DNA of 35,604 nt. Origin: Anaeroplasma bactoclasticum (GTDB taxonomy: Bacteria; Bacillota_I; Bacilli_A; Acholeplasmatales; Anaeroplasmataceae). This document shows, piece by piece, positions 21,497 through 29,235 of this stretch. The first letter of the stretch is position 1; the number at the start of each line of letters is the position of its first letter. Location: positions 1 to 35,604 of the forward strand of contig NZ_QXEV01000017.1 of assembly GCF_003550015.1 (NCBI RefSeq), given 5' to 3'. Made by a program: the position numbers and the translations under genes. The notes under the pieces are model-generated. The model saw only the letters and a list, made by a program, of their open reading frames with translations. It was not told the DNA's origin and ran no database searches.

Positions 21497-22819
21497 ATGG
21501 CAACAAACACTAAGCATATAGATAGTAAAAAATATGGTAAGGCATTAACGCTTAAAGACAGAATTACTATTGAAGATATAATTAAAAATAATCGAGCCTT
21601 GAATGGTTCAATGATAGTAACATTAAATAGCATTAGCGATATATTAGAAAAAGATCCTACTACTATTTCTAAAGAAGTTAAAGCTAGACGTACTCCAATA
21701 GATAAAAGACAACCAAACTATAAAGTCATGTCTCAAGTATGTAATACCTGTGTAAAAAAGGCAAAATGTGAATTTAAACAAAATAGCAATATACAAGCAT
21801 ACTTATGTGAGTATTACGAAAAATATACATGTAAACATCTCCTACGGTTCCCTTGGGTATGTAATGGGTGTCATAAAAGAGGACATTGTACACTGTCAAA
21901 AAGTTATTATAATCCTATTCCAGCTCACGAATCATATGAATATACGTTAACCGATTCAAGACAAGGCGTTTATATGACTCAAAAAGAATTTGAAAAAATT
22001 AATGAAGTCATATCATCTGGATTAAAGAAAAAACAAAGTATAGAACACATACTACATTCTAATAACGTACCGATTTGTGTAACAACAGCTTATACATACC
22101 TTCATAAAGGATATTTTAACGCAAATATATTGGATACACATAGAATCGCATACTTTAAAGGACTTAATGGTACCAAACCTCAAAACTCAAAAATTTTGAA
22201 AAACAAAAAAGTCGGAAGACATTATGAAGACTTTCTAGATCTGTTGGCTAAAAATCCTGATTTAACATATACTCAAATGGATACAGTTGAAGGTGTTAAA
22301 GGTGGAAAAGTATGCTTGTCACTTAAGATAGTTAAAATCCAATTACAATTATATTTCATAATGAACGATAAGACTGCAGCAACTGTGGTTAATACTCTTA
22401 ATACTATTCAATCTATAATTGGAATTGAGAATTACAAAAAAATATTTGGAACAATATTAACTGATAATGGTAGTGAATTCACAGATATTGATGGAATAAT
22501 GTATGACCCAGAAAATGGCGAATTAAGAACGGATTTATATTTTTGTCATCCTCAATGTAGTGGCGAAAAAGGATCATGTGAAAGAACTCATGAATTGTTT
22601 AGATATATTATTCCAAAAGGTAGTTCTCTTAACGATTTTAACCAAAATGATTTTAACAAAATAACATCGCATGTAAATTCGCTAAAGAGAAAAAGCACAG
22701 ACTATTCTACGCCAATAGAATTATTCTATGCCTTTTTCGGTCGTGAGATTTTAGATAAACTAAATATCTCGCTTATTGAGCCTAATTCAGTTATACTTTC
22801 ACCAGAGTTATTGAAATAG
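21497..22819 (+). CDS. IS30-family transposase
   Basis: A 440-aa DDE transposase. An N-terminal HTH (TISKEVKARR) is followed by a Cys-rich zinc-finger-like region (residues about 80-140: CNTCVKKAKC, CNGCHKRGHC) seen in one branch of IS30 enzymes. The catalytic residues are Asp in QMDTVEG, Asp in LTDNGSEF and Glu in GEKGSCERTHE, all intact. It is longer than classic IS30 transposases (about 340-380 aa) because of the Cys-rich insert. TATAAT at 21455-21460 is a probable -10, overlapping one TTCCGCT site, so the transposase may repress itself. Confidence 0.95.
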   Translation: MATNTKHIDSKKYGKALTLKDRITIEDIIKNNRALNGSMIVTLNSISDILEKDPTTISKEVKARRTPIDKRQPNYKVMSQVCNTCVKKAKCEFKQNSNIQAYLCEYYEKYTCKHLLRFPWVCNGCHKRGHCTLSKSYYNPIPAHESYEYTLTDSRQGVYMTQKEFEKINEVISSGLKKKQSIEHILHSNNVPICVTTAYTYLHKGYFNANILDTHRIAYFKGLNGTKPQNSKILKNKKVGRHYEDFLDLLAKNPDLTYTQMDTVEGVKGGKVCLSLKIVKIQLQLYFIMNDKTAATVVNTLNTIQSIIGIENYKKIFGTILTDNGSEFTDIDGIMYDPENGELRTDLYFCHPQCSGEKGSCERTHELFRYIIPKGSSLNDFNQNDFNKITSHVNSLKRKSTDYSTPIELFYAFFGREILDKLNISLIEPNSVILSPELLK

Positions 22820-22893
22820 GCCATTTTAAATAAAAATCTGACAACTGGGTAAATTAATCTTATGAAAATCATAGCGGAATTCAAGTCCAAAAA

Positions 22894-22936
22894 AAGATTT
22901 GAGTCCTATCAAAGATAGGTCTAGGTTCTTTTTTTT
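22894..22936 (+). terminator. Terminator downstream of the transposase
   Basis: A long imperfect stem (22894-22910 with 22914-22930) with an AAA loop and perfect CCTATC/GATAGG tip, followed by a T-run to 22936. Confidence 0.7.
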
Positions 22937-22992
22937 CGATTTTTTTACCTATTTCTATTATATACCAAATTTCAATTTGAAGAAAATAAAAA

Positions 22993-23030
22993 GGTTAATT
23001 TCAACTGCCAGATAACAGCGGAAACTAACC
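22993..23030. repeat. Subterminal inverted repeat inside the IS right end
   Basis: GGTTAATTTCAACTG (22993-23007) and CAGCGGAAACTAACC (23016-23030) form an imperfect inverted repeat that echoes the tip of the terminal repeat (GGTTA and TTCCGCTG). Probably an extra transposase-binding site. Confidence 0.6.
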
Positions 23031-23050
23031 ATAAAATCAATTTTTATTTT

Positions 23051-23090
23051 TTACAACCTTTATCAGCGGAAATTACTTTTGTAATTAACC
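23051..23090 (-). repeat. Right terminal inverted repeat of the IS30-family element
   Basis: A 40-bp perfect inverse match of the left end, containing the inverted TTCCGCT at 23065-23071. Confidence 0.95.
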
Positions 23091-23098
23091 TTTTTAGT

Positions 23099-23833
23099 TT
23101 ATTTTTCTAAAGATTTTTCTAAAGAAGCACTATAACAATCAATTAAATCTTTTAGTGGTGGATTACCATCCTCATATATTACTAAATAATACCAAATGCT
23201 ATAACCTACAATTTCAAATGAATAAGAATACTCTCCTTCATATATATTTCCATGAGCAACAGTTAAAAAGCCTGAAGAAATATCAATAATATTCTTTTGC
23301 TTACCATTAGAAAAGAAAATCATATATTGTCTAGATACTGGTACAATAGCAACACTACTCATATAAATATCTGCTTGAATTCCGCAATTCTTATTAGCGT
23401 ATCCCAATAGTTTTTCAACACTCATATCATCGCCCAATCTTTCATGAACGTAATCTACAGCTTGACTATAACAAGAATCCGCATGCATCTTTGCATGAAT
23501 TTGAGGAGCAAGATTTACTAATATAGAAATCGCTGTTGCGATAAAAGCGACAATCACAGTTAAAGCAATCCAAATCTTAGTGATTCTTTTTGTATATCTT
23601 TTCTTTACAGCATCCCTTCTCATAGAAAAGTCTAAATCATCTTGCTTCTCATAAGCAATGATTTCATCATAGCCAACTCCAAATAAATAAGAAAGGCTAT
23701 ATAAATACATAGAAGGAATATCCGCTGTATCATTTTCCCATGAAAGATACTTTCCTCTAGTCACCTTTAATAAGTGTGCCATATCTTTTACTGTAAGGTT
23801 ATTTTCTTCTCTCAGTCTCTTTAAATTTGTCAC
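23099..23833 (-). CDS. Membrane-anchored XRE-family regulator
   Basis: A 244-aa protein with a Cro/CI-type HTH in residues 4-60 (LREENNLTVKDMAHLLKVTR). A basic stretch (KKRYTKRITK) comes next, then one transmembrane helix (IWIALTVIVAFIATAISILV, about 87-107). The ~135-residue outer domain has two cysteines (ADSCYSQ, NKNCGIQ). It could sense an envelope or extracellular signal. The start is GTG with GGTGG upstream. Two 12-bp direct repeats in the promoter region suggest autoregulation. The IS30-family element inserted at its stop codon; the target duplication preserves TAA. Confidence 0.82.
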   Translation of the reverse strand: MTNLKRLREENNLTVKDMAHLLKVTRGKYLSWENDTADIPSMYLYSLSYLFGVGYDEIIAYEKQDDLDFSMRRDAVKKRYTKRITKIWIALTVIVAFIATAISILVNLAPQIHAKMHADSCYSQAVDYVHERLGDDMSVEKLLGYANKNCGIQADIYMSSVAIVPVSRQYMIFFSNGKQKNIIDISSGFLTVAHGNIYEGEYSYSFEIVGYSIWYYLVIYEDGNPPLKDLIDCYSASLEKSLEK

Positions 23834-23841
23834 AATAAACC

Positions 23842-23897
23842 ACCATTTTCAAAACAAAATTCTTCCTTTATTATACCATTTTCAAAGATACATTCAA
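23842..23897 (-). promoter_or_regulatory. Promoter with 12-bp direct repeats 33 bp apart
   Basis: TTGAAT (23897-23892), 16 nt, TATAAT (23875-23870). ACCATTTTCAAA occurs at 23842-23853 and 23875-23886, exactly 33 bp apart (about three helical turns). One copy lies between -35 and -10 and the other downstream of the start site, the usual layout of an autorepressor site. Confidence 0.6.
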
Positions 23898-23909
23898 GTA
23901 TAATATTTC

Positions 23910-26843
23910 TTACTTATCTTTGTTTTCACTCCAAGAGATAATAAACTGAAGCTTGTATTCTCTATCTGCATAATAAGAATGTTCTTTTAGGGTTGATGGT
24001 CCACATGAACCTGTACCAATTCCCATTTGGAATTTAGAAATTGTTATATAGGTTCCACTTCTTACCTCATCTTTTCTATGTAGCATTTTTGTAAGCTCCA
24101 AATCAGAATATGGTTTAATACCTAAATTGAACGCTTCAGATACTGCTTCAAAGCGGTATGTTACTTTACCATTCGATAATTCTGCATATCTTGTATCCAT
24201 ACGGTTACCAGATTCTTGAGGCTTAATGTTGTTTTCAACCATATCTAATACTTTAGAATGGCATAAAGCAATCTTAGAATGATCTACCATATCAATATAG
24301 GATTCCTTATCTCTACCATAATATGTAACATCATCAAAGCTTGAATCTAATTTGAATGCTTTACCAAATCTAGGTAAGAAGCCTGATACAGAAATTGGTT
24401 TAATAATAGATGTTACAAAAACACCATTTTCTAATCCCAAATATGTATCTTCTACCTCAAAGGTATTCTTATTTGCAGTAACAATTGTCTTTACAACACA
24501 CTTTTCCTTACCAATAAATGTTTCCGTTATTTTTTCTTTTTCATCATACCATTTTGGCATTGTTTTGAAATAGAATCTTTCCTTATCATTATCTGTACCT
24601 GCACGGAATAGAATCGAATATGGAATCGATGTATTTATTTTAGAATCTTTAAACTCTATTACAGGATTTCCATCTACTAGCTTAAATTCCTCTGGTAGAG
24701 GCATCTTTTTAGGCTTTAATCTTATTTCTTCAGACAGAATAAGCTGTGCTTCATCTACTAAACGATTTGTTTTAATTTCATAAATCTTCGCATTTAAGAA
24801 GCAATCCTTATCCCCGATTTCTCCTAAATCTATTTCAAAGATTTTCTTTCTTAATGGTTTGACATCAGGAATTAAAGAGAATTCTTTTCCATTAATTTCA
24901 AAATCAATTCTAAATTCCTTACCACTAGTGAAGGATAAGGTATTAAATATTCTAATTTCTCTTTCACTTGCAAGCTCAAGCCTTAATGGGCGATAGGCAT
25001 GCTTCATGATATATGCGCCTGTGGAAGGCATACGGTTTGGATAGAATAATCCATCACAACAGAAATTAGAATCATGAATCCATTCGCCATGGTCTCCACC
25101 ATAAGTATAAGATCCATCTTCATGTAATACCGCGTGGTCTACCATTTCCCAAATACAACCACCCATGATGTTGTCATATTTATAGAATACATCCATATAA
25201 CCTTCTAAGTTACCTGGACCTGTACCCATCGCGTGAGCATATTCACATAGCCAATATGGTCTATCATTAAACTGCTTAGTCTTACTTTTGCGTTCACCAA
25301 CTAAAGTAATATCAGCTACCGATGGATACATTTGAGATGCAATATCATAAGCCTTTGTTCTATTATATACTGCGCCCTCATATTGAACTGGAATATCACT
25401 TCTCTTTTTAATCCATTCATACATAGCCATTGTATTACAGCCATCACCAGATTCATTACCTAAGCTCCACATAATAATTGGAGTTTTTAGTAATTTATCT
25501 CTACCATAATGTCTTTCCATACGATTGACATAATGGCTCATCCAGCTTCTCTTTTTCGATAAATAATTAAAATTAAATAGGAAGGATTGTGTTCTACATC
25601 CATGTGCCTCTAAATCACATTCATCTACAATGTATAAACCAATTTCAGAAGCAAGCTCTAAAAGATATGGATCTGGCTGATAATGAGATGTACGAATTGT
25701 ATTCACATTATATTCCTTACATAGCTTTAAATCCTGTTCTATTTCATCTAAAGTCATTGTATAGCCATTTACAGGAGATGTATCATGGTGATTTACACCA
25801 CGAATTTTAATCTTTTTATTATTTAAATAATAAATAGCATCATCAATTTTGATATTTTTAAATCCAACCTTTGTATATACATAGGAATTTGGAATAGATA
25901 CCATTAAATCATATAGGGTTGGCTTTTCAGCGTTCCATTCTATAACATCTAAATCCTTAAATTCGACACTAATTTTACCATCTACTGGTGTACCTATAAT
26001 ATTCTTTTCAATGCCATGACCTGTTAAGGATACTTCTATTTCTTCTTTACCATTACCAGATAATTCAACTAAGATCGTTGCGGTATATTTCCCATCCTTA
26101 GCCTTTTTATATTTGAAATCAATATCCCAAATATCTACCTTATCTTCTACTTTTAATAATACATCTCTAAAGATACCATTATTTCTAAACATATCCTGGC
26201 ACTCTAAATAAGAACCATTACACCATCTATGTACAATACATACAAGCTCATTTGCTTCTGGCTTTATATGATTTGTTAAATCAAATTCAGAAGTCATATG
26301 AGATTCTTCAGAATAGCCTATGAATTCTCCATTTAAATATACCTCAATACAAGAACATACACCTAAAAAGGATATAATATATCTTTTATCCTCTCTTGCA
26401 TTAAAGAAGGTACGATAAACACCCAAATGATTATATTCTCCTTCTTTGGCATGAGTAAACCATGTCTCATAGGAGAAATATTTGGTTACTGGTTCTGTTG
26501 TTGGAATCTTTGGTGGATTAAAGCGGAATGGATATCTCGCATTTAAATACATTGGATTACCATATCCATTAAATTGCCAGCAGGATGGAACATCTAGCTT
26601 ATCCCATTTCATTGTATCTGTATCAAAGGTGTCTAATAAATCATTTGGATTATCATAATAAGCAAAATCCCAAATACCATTTAGACATACTACCTTATCT
26701 GAATCATATCTCTTATTTTTAATATCTGAACCTAAAGCTCCCTTTTTAGTAGTAAAAGGAATAAAATAGCTTCTTATAGGAAGACGATTAACCTCTATTG
26801 TATTAAAATCAGCATAATAAGCTTGAGCCTTCTTATATTTCAT
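23910..26843 (-). CDS. lacZ: Beta-galactosidase, GH2 family (LacZ-type)
   Basis: Hydrolyses lactose and other beta-galactosides with retention. At 977 aa it has the LacZ layout: sugar-binding domain, Ig-like domain, TIM-barrel, Ig-like domain and Bgal_small_N at the end. The acid/base Glu is in MWSLGNESGDG and the nucleophile Glu in RPYWLCEYAHAMG. The N-terminus lacks a signal peptide, so it is cytosolic. I start it at 26843, where GGAGGT lies 7 nt upstream; the TTG at 26858 overlaps that site. No lactose permease lies next to it. A near-perfect palindrome upstream may be its operator. Confidence 0.95.
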   Translation of the reverse strand: MKYKKAQAYYADFNTIEVNRLPIRSYFIPFTTKKGALGSDIKNKRYDSDKVVCLNGIWDFAYYDNPNDLLDTFDTDTMKWDKLDVPSCWQFNGYGNPMYLNARYPFRFNPPKIPTTEPVTKYFSYETWFTHAKEGEYNHLGVYRTFFNAREDKRYIISFLGVCSCIEVYLNGEFIGYSEESHMTSEFDLTNHIKPEANELVCIVHRWCNGSYLECQDMFRNNGIFRDVLLKVEDKVDIWDIDFKYKKAKDGKYTATILVELSGNGKEEIEVSLTGHGIEKNIIGTPVDGKISVEFKDLDVIEWNAEKPTLYDLMVSIPNSYVYTKVGFKNIKIDDAIYYLNNKKIKIRGVNHHDTSPVNGYTMTLDEIEQDLKLCKEYNVNTIRTSHYQPDPYLLELASEIGLYIVDECDLEAHGCRTQSFLFNFNYLSKKRSWMSHYVNRMERHYGRDKLLKTPIIMWSLGNESGDGCNTMAMYEWIKKRSDIPVQYEGAVYNRTKAYDIASQMYPSVADITLVGERKSKTKQFNDRPYWLCEYAHAMGTGPGNLEGYMDVFYKYDNIMGGCIWEMVDHAVLHEDGSYTYGGDHGEWIHDSNFCCDGLFYPNRMPSTGAYIMKHAYRPLRLELASEREIRIFNTLSFTSGKEFRIDFEINGKEFSLIPDVKPLRKKIFEIDLGEIGDKDCFLNAKIYEIKTNRLVDEAQLILSEEIRLKPKKMPLPEEFKLVDGNPVIEFKDSKINTSIPYSILFRAGTDNDKERFYFKTMPKWYDEKEKITETFIGKEKCVVKTIVTANKNTFEVEDTYLGLENGVFVTSIIKPISVSGFLPRFGKAFKLDSSFDDVTYYGRDKESYIDMVDHSKIALCHSKVLDMVENNIKPQESGNRMDTRYAELSNGKVTYRFEAVSEAFNLGIKPYSDLELTKMLHRKDEVRSGTYITISKFQMGIGTGSCGPSTLKEHSYYADREYKLQFIISWSENKDK

Positions 26844-26862
26844 TTTAGATACCTCCAAAATC

Positions 26863-26881
26863 GATAATATTACTTATTATC
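26863..26881 (-). promoter_or_regulatory. Palindrome upstream of lacZ
   Basis: GATAATA (26863-26869) and TATTATC (26875-26881) are perfect arms with a 5-nt spacer. The repeat lies just upstream of the ribosome binding site and could be a repressor site. The sequence is AT-rich, so chance is possible. Confidence 0.35.
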
Positions 26882-26894
26882 ATTATTTTAACAC

Positions 26895-26920
26895 AAAAGA
26901 AAAGCCTACACAATGCAGGC
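26895..26920 (-). terminator. Terminator after the flavin-reductase-like gene
   Basis: GCCTACA (26904-26910) pairs with TGCAGGC (26914-26920; one G-T pair) and a T-rich tract follows on the minus strand. It separates that gene from lacZ. Confidence 0.7.
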
Positions 26921-26957
26921 CTAAAAAATATAACTAGATTATCGAAAATATTTCGAT

Positions 26958-27893
26958 TTATTTGGATTTTCCTTTTTCCTTAGATCTCTTATCATTAATA
27001 ATCTGCATTTCACGCTCTGTAATTAGCTTGCAGTTATTCTCATTTGCCCAGTTGACGCAGCCCTGTAAAACAAGCTTTAAGAATGGTCTTGGAACCTTTA
27101 CAAGCATCTTTAAGGCATCATCTGTAAATTTTACATCTGTTTGTAATCTATCTGCAGCATATCTTACACTAGATAAGTCAACCTCTCTATCTGGAATACC
27201 AATTGCATCTGGCTTTACATAATCACTACACCAGAAGAATTTAGAATCTCTATAACCCCAGTTTGTAGGTAGTGGTGCAAAGTTCTTTCTATTTACACCA
27301 TTAACTAAGGCATTATAATATTCATCCTTTAATAAAATATGGTCAACCTTTAAAATGAAATGTGCACCAAATTTAGATGTAATACCATTAAAGTTATGAT
27401 ATGGGCCATTATATTCTTCTTCTACCTTATCATTTTCTGCCCCATCTAATTCCCTAACCCAAGTACATTCCATTACCTGAATAGCTTCAAATAAAATCTT
27501 AGGGAATTTTTCATTAGGGTTTAATTCTTGGCTCTTAGAATCTATTGGATGAAAGCTTGTTAAATTCTTCATCTTTTCTTCAGGAGTATCTCCTGGGAAT
27601 CCCATTAAAACATGCTGTTCAAAGTTTTTCTTAGAATAAGGCATAAAATTAATTGTACATTTACCATGTCTTAATAAGCCCTTTGCAGTATTTGATGTAT
27701 TTCTACATTCTAGTAGCATCGCATAAAACTCCTTACCTGCGATATAGTATGGGAATACTAAGGAATATGCTCCATAGCTTGTTCCACTTCCATCCTCATT
27801 TAAAGTTCCAATTAATGTAAGTGGCATTGGAAAAAAGGATGAGGATTGATAGAAATTGTCCATAATACGGACATCCTTAAATTCTTTATTCAT
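26958..27893 (-). CDS. Flavin reductase-like (FMN-binding split-barrel) protein, long form
   Basis: A 311-aa protein with a flavin-reductase-like core. FPMPLTLIGTLNEDGSGTSYG is the usual strand plus loop, and LLECRNTSNTAKGLLRHGK with INFMPYSK completes the FMN-binding half. The C-terminal ~110 residues are an extension rich in charged residues (PTNWGYRDSKFFWCSD and a Lys/Arg tail) not seen in short members. It may reduce flavin or act as an FMN-linked electron carrier; the partner is unknown. It starts with AAGGAGG upstream and is monocistronic with a terminator. Confidence 0.72.
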   Translation of the reverse strand: MNKEFKDVRIMDNFYQSSSFFPMPLTLIGTLNEDGSGTSYGAYSLVFPYYIAGKEFYAMLLECRNTSNTAKGLLRHGKCTINFMPYSKKNFEQHVLMGFPGDTPEEKMKNLTSFHPIDSKSQELNPNEKFPKILFEAIQVMECTWVRELDGAENDKVEEEYNGPYHNFNGITSKFGAHFILKVDHILLKDEYYNALVNGVNRKNFAPLPTNWGYRDSKFFWCSDYVKPDAIGIPDREVDLSSVRYAADRLQTDVKFTDDALKMLVKVPRPFLKLVLQGCVNWANENNCKLITEREMQIINDKRSKEKGKSK

Positions 27894-27960
27894 ATATCTT
27901 ATCCTCCTTGATATTTCAATTATATCACTAACTATATTAAATTTTGAACATTATACCAAA

Positions 27961-27989
27961 ATAAGACAGTTTAGATTAAACTGTCTTAT
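27961..27989 (-). terminator. Terminator of hypB
   Basis: ATAAGACAGTTTA (27961-27973) pairs with TAAACTGTCTTAT (27977-27989) around 3 nt. The hypB stop codon lies in the stem. Confidence 0.65.
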
Positions 27990-28659
27990 TATTCTTTATA
28001 TTATGTATTTCTTCTTCAATATAATCCGCTAAAGCTTCTAAACCTTCTCCTGTTTTACTAGAAACTAAGAAGAATTTTGCCTTTGGATTTAAAGAAAGTA
28101 TTCTTTCTTTTGCTTTATCAATATCAAAATCAAAATAAGAAAGTGTATCTATTTTAGAAATAATAATAACATCAGATACAGTAAACATTAATGGATATTT
28201 CAGTGGCTTATCATCACCTTCTGGGATAGATAATATCATATAATTTTTATGAGCGCCTGTATCAAATTCTGCAGGACAAACTAAATTACCAATATTTTCA
28301 AGTATTAATAAATCTAATCCATCTATATTATATTCATTAATAGCCCTCTTTGTCATATCTGCATCAATATGACATAATCCACCATTATGGATTTGTAATG
28401 TTTCAATACCTGATGCTTCCATTACTTTTTTGGAATCTAAATCGGATTCAATATCACAATCCATTTCACCAATTTTATACCTTTTACTCAACATAGGTAT
28501 AAGTTTAGTTAATAGAGTGGTCTTACCAGAACCAGGAGAGGACATAATATTCATAAAATATGTTCCTTGATTTAATAATATTAATCTTGTCTCTTCTGCT
28601 GTTTTATTATTGTTTGAAAATACATCTTCATTCACTAAAATAGTTTTTACTGTAGCCAT
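27976..28659 (-). CDS. hypB: HypB-like GTPase (nickel insertion into hydrogenase)
   Basis: A 227-aa SIMIBI-class GTPase that inserts nickel into [NiFe]-hydrogenase with HypA. The P-loop is SPGSGKTTLL (residues 40-49), and GEMDCDIESDLDS gives the switch I/metal-linked Asp. The G-domain metal site is C96-H97 (GGLCHIDA) and C128 (NLVCPAEFD), and the guanine-specificity block is IISKIDTL. It lacks the His-rich N-terminal stretch of E. coli-type HypB. No hypA, hypC-F or hydrogenase gene lies in the window, so it is an orphan here. It follows a PAS gene whose terminator separates the two transcripts. Confidence 0.9.
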   Translation of the reverse strand: MATVKTILVNEDVFSNNNKTAEETRLILLNQGTYFMNIMSSPGSGKTTLLTKLIPMLSKRYKIGEMDCDIESDLDSKKVMEASGIETLQIHNGGLCHIDADMTKRAINEYNIDGLDLLILENIGNLVCPAEFDTGAHKNYMILSIPEGDDKPLKYPLMFTVSDVIIISKIDTLSYFDFDIDKAKERILSLNPKAKFFLVSSKTGEGLEALADYIEEEIHNIKNNKTV

Positions 28660-28683
28660 AGGAATACCTCTTTTTTTAGTATA

Positions 28684-28717
28684 ACATAAAAAAAGAATTG
28701 CCGAAACAATTCTTTTT
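28684..28717 (-). terminator. Terminator after the PAS gene
   Basis: AAAAAGAATTG (28690-28700) pairs with CAATTCTTTTT (28707-28717) around 6 nt. A T7 run follows on the minus strand. The PAS stop codon overlaps the stem. Confidence 0.85.
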
Positions 28718-29090
28718 AGCCAAAGGAATAAAAAGGTTGATTATCCTTATTTCTATATTCATGCTTTTCGTAATAGCCAATTAGTTTTCCATCATTATCT
28801 CTTAGGGCAACCATATAACCATCTTTATTATTCTTTTCATCATAGAATGTATGAATTATATTATTTTCCTTAGAATCATTAAACCAATGTAGGACTTCAG
28901 AAATCTTAAATGCAGAGTTGGGATTGTGGCATCCTAGTAAACTTTTTCCAACTAAAGAGACTCCGCCTCTTTTTTCATAATTTGAAATAGCCTTAGGGTT
29001 CATATAAATGATTGTATGCTTTGTATCACATACAACAATAGGACATAAATCCTGATCAATTATACTTTTAAAAAACAAATTCAATTCCAT
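28716..29090 (-). CDS. Small stand-alone PAS-domain protein
   Basis: A 124-aa single PAS domain. CPIVVCDTKHTIIYMNPKAI is the opening strand-helix, GKSLLGCHNPNS leads to the core helix, and DGYMVALRDNDGKLIGYYEK forms the last strands. GCHNPxS-x-x-K-I followed by HWF is characteristic of PAS domains found in DUF438-type sensors, which may bind haem or another cofactor through His/Cys. No output domain is present, so it must act through a partner. The adjacent gene is hypB, but a terminator lies between them. Confidence 0.75.
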   Translation of the reverse strand: MELNLFFKSIIDQDLCPIVVCDTKHTIIYMNPKAISNYEKRGGVSLVGKSLLGCHNPNSAFKISEVLHWFNDSKENNIIHTFYDEKNNKDGYMVALRDNDGKLIGYYEKHEYRNKDNQPFYSFG

Positions 29091-29200
29091 AAATACTCTT
29101 TTACTCCTCTGATTTAATCTCTCTTTTCGCTATTATAACAAACAAGAAAATAAATAAAAAGGTTAGTGAAACACTTTCATAGTAACGTAAACGATATAGG

Positions 29201-29228
29201 AAAAAGGCTATGCCCTAAGACATAGCCT
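29201..29228 (-). terminator. Terminator of the glycosyltransferase operon
   Basis: AGGCTATG (29205-29212) pairs with CATAGCCT (29221-29228) around 8 nt. TTTT follows on the minus strand. Confidence 0.8.
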
Positions 29229-29235
29229 AAATGAA

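Larger units (their letters stand above)
21369..23104 (+). mobile_element. IS30-family insertion sequence with 14-bp target duplication
   Basis: The element proper is 21383-23090 (1708 bp). Its ends are 40-bp perfect inverted repeats, 21383-21422 and 23051-23090, starting GGTTAATTACAAAAG. The flanks 21369-21382 and 23091-23104 are identical (TTTTTAGTTTATTT), a 14-bp target duplication. Long duplications are known for some IS30 members such as IS1630 of Mycoplasma. The motif TTCCGCT occurs five times near the ends, twice on the left (21402, 21449) and three times inverted on the right (22873, 23017, 23065). The transposase is intact, so the insertion looks recent and active. Confidence 0.93.

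Noticed and set aside
24352-24573. Plus-strand open frames within lacZ
   Set aside because: Antisense shadows of an intact GH2 gene.
28660-28690. hypB promoter inside the PAS terminator
   Set aside because: A TATACT is present but no convincing -35; read-through from the PAS gene cannot be excluded.
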